Positions 63,262-64,000 of a stretch of 64,000 nucleotides of DNA are shown here, in pieces. The translations under genes were made by a program, and so were the position numbers. The stretch's first letter is position 1; every line of letters starts with the position of its first letter. Source of the stretch: Galeruca laticollis (taxonomy: Eukaryota > Arthropoda > Insecta > Coleoptera > Chrysomelidae); assembly GCA_963921935.1 (NCBI GenBank), contig OY998185.1, positions 55,877,717 through 55,941,716 on the forward strand. Reading direction: 5' to 3'. The notes beneath the pieces are model-generated. The model worked only from the letters and a program-made list of their open reading frames with translations, had not been told where the DNA came from and ran no database searches.

Positions 63262-64000
63262 TTTTCCTCTCAAAAAATATTGAAATTATGAGAATAAGGG
63301 TTCTTTGATACGACAAATCGACTGGTGTTGTCCATTTTTCGATAAGATAAATGTTTCAAATATAAGGAGAGCATTTAAGTTAGAAGAAAACATGCCTTCA
63401 TATAAAAAATAGTACAGACCAAAATAATGAAAGTATTCATTCAATTTTCTGAGAAAGTATCCTCAAAGTCCAATCTATGATATAAAAAATCAGGAGTGCT
63501 CTGAAATGATGCGATTCAGAAGTAGAGTGCGTCAAACCTGGAGTATCCAATGGAGAGGGTAAAATCAAATATCCATAGTTATTCAAAAATTGATAGAATT
63601 AGGACATTAATAAAGTCACCTATCGATTCAAGATGAGATTTCATCTAATCAAACATGTTTCGAGAGGATGATAGGCCAAAAATACATTTTTGGAGTATTG
63701 CGAAAGATGCAATATTTTCCTTACTATAGTCCAGCTACATATTTGACGAAAAATGTTTTTCCTCTCAAAAAATACTGAAATTATGAGAATAAGGGTTATT
63801 TGATACGACAAATCGACTGGTGTTGTCCATTTTTCGATAAGATAAATGTTTCGAATATTGGAAGAGCATTTAAGTTAAAACTAAACATGCCTTCATATAA
63901 AAAATAGTACAGACCAAAATAATGGAAGTATTCATTCAATTTTCTGAGAAAGTATCGTCAAAGGTCCAATCTATGATATAAAAAATCAGGAGTGCTCTAA
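63262..64000 (+). repeat. Module Q, second occurrence, cut by window end
   Basis: Partner of 57310-58048; the match is still running at base 64000, so the true module is longer than seen. It follows module S here, whereas the first occurrence follows module P. Confidence 0.82.

Larger units (their letters stand above)
1..64000 (+). repeat. Tandem satellite DNA array, ~496-bp monomer, ~136 units
   Basis: The same ~496-bp sequence recurs from the first to the last base, always in the same orientation, with no unique sequence between units. Units can be phased on the G of the ATG inside the dyad GAAAAATGTTTTTC; the first starts are 1, 497, 978, 1477, 1965 and 2460, and the last are 62266, 62762, 63260 and 63755. 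Common lengths are 480/481, 488 and 493-499 bp. Shorter forms (about 445-477, 410, 196-222 bp between successive phase points) are explained by internal deletions. G+C is about 31% in the first 480 bases. No protein domain, tRNA, rRNA or transposon hallmark was seen. Satellites of this kind normally sit in centromeric or other heterochromatin; that location is inferred. The family itself is not one I recognise. The array runs off both window ends. Confidence 0.98.
56788..64000 (+). repeat. Right-hand mosaic of shuffled HOR modules
   Basis: Phase points: 56812, 57308, 57803, 58303, 58799, 59294, 59792, 60288, 60787, 61282, 61770, 62266, 62762, 63260 and 63755 (cut by the window end). No single period covers this region. 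Modules recur at different offsets: 55990-57290 at +4,958 bp, 58700-59790 at +3,467/3,468 bp, and 57310-58048 at +5,952 bp up to the window end. In the first occurrence the order is P-Q-S; in the second it is P-S-Q. The unit at 60288 has ATATTTTT in place of ATGTTTTT at the phase point. Confidence 0.85.

Noticed and set aside
1..64000. CRISPR array or other prokaryotic repeat system
   Set aside because: The repeat is ~496 bp with no short repeat/unique spacer alternation, no cas-like genes and no genes at all.
1..64000. Ribosomal DNA intergenic spacer or 5S array
   Set aside because: No rRNA-like sequence appears in 64 kb, and the monomer is uniformly AT-rich.
1..64000. CENP-B box
   Set aside because: No stretch with the TTCG....A..CGGG pattern was found in the monomer; the CGGGAG in AATCGGGAG has no TTCG at the required spacing.
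1..64000. Inverted monomers or a palindromic array centre
   Set aside because: All phase points and landmarks read in the same direction throughout.
1..64000. Transposon insertions or LTRs interrupting the array
   Set aside because: The longest gap between phase points is about 500 bp, leaving no room for an insertion; no target-site duplications were seen.

Overview
The whole 64 kb window is one uninterrupted tandem satellite DNA array. I find no gene, RNA gene, transposon or unique-sequence island. The basic monomer is about 496 bp, with 481-499 bp common and shorter deletion forms down to about 155 bp. It is AT-rich: 150 G+C in the first 480 bases, about 31%. About 136 monomer units lie head-to-tail in one orientation, and I saw no inversion. 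This points to constitutive heterochromatin of a eukaryotic chromosome, possibly centromeric or pericentromeric. CpG is not visibly depleted (11-12 per monomer, about what base composition predicts), which fits an insect or other invertebrate with little CpG methylation better than a vertebrate or flowering plant. I do not recognise the satellite and cannot name the species.

The monomers form several layers of higher-order repeats (HORs). 1-934: two chimeric monomers. 935-11731: two copies of a 5,390-bp, 11-monomer HOR ('A'). 10425-16185: two copies of a 2,865-bp, 6-monomer HOR ('B') that overlaps the end of A. 16197-22700: two copies of a ~3.26-kb, 7-monomer HOR ('C'). 19423-40101: about 2.4 copies of a composite 18/19-monomer HOR ('D', 9,007 bp then 8,511 bp), each full copy made of a C segment, an A-like segment and a B-like segment. 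40102-41419: a short transition. 41420-56787: two copies of a 7,657-bp HOR ('E') between which I saw no difference, built from a different set of monomer variants. 56788-64000: a less regular mosaic whose ~0.7-1.3 kb modules recur in a changed order.

Each monomer carries a dense cluster of dyad symmetries within about 118 bp: a 20-bp palindrome, an 18-bp A-tract/TATA/T-tract palindrome, a 6-bp-stem hairpin and a 14-bp inverted repeat, plus a shorter palindrome. Just after the hairpin lies a TA-rich junction where most of the length variation between monomers arises, often through deletions flanked by 3-4 bp of microhomology. Two monomers at 41.87 and 49.53 kb carry paired changes that keep the 20-bp palindrome perfect. 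The short open frames (about 60-98 codons, both strands) are repeats of the same non-coding monomer and are not annotated as genes.

All coordinates of HOR edges come from reading aligned lines by eye and should be taken as accurate to roughly +/-20 bp. Identity statements are minimum difference counts from inspection, not computed alignments.
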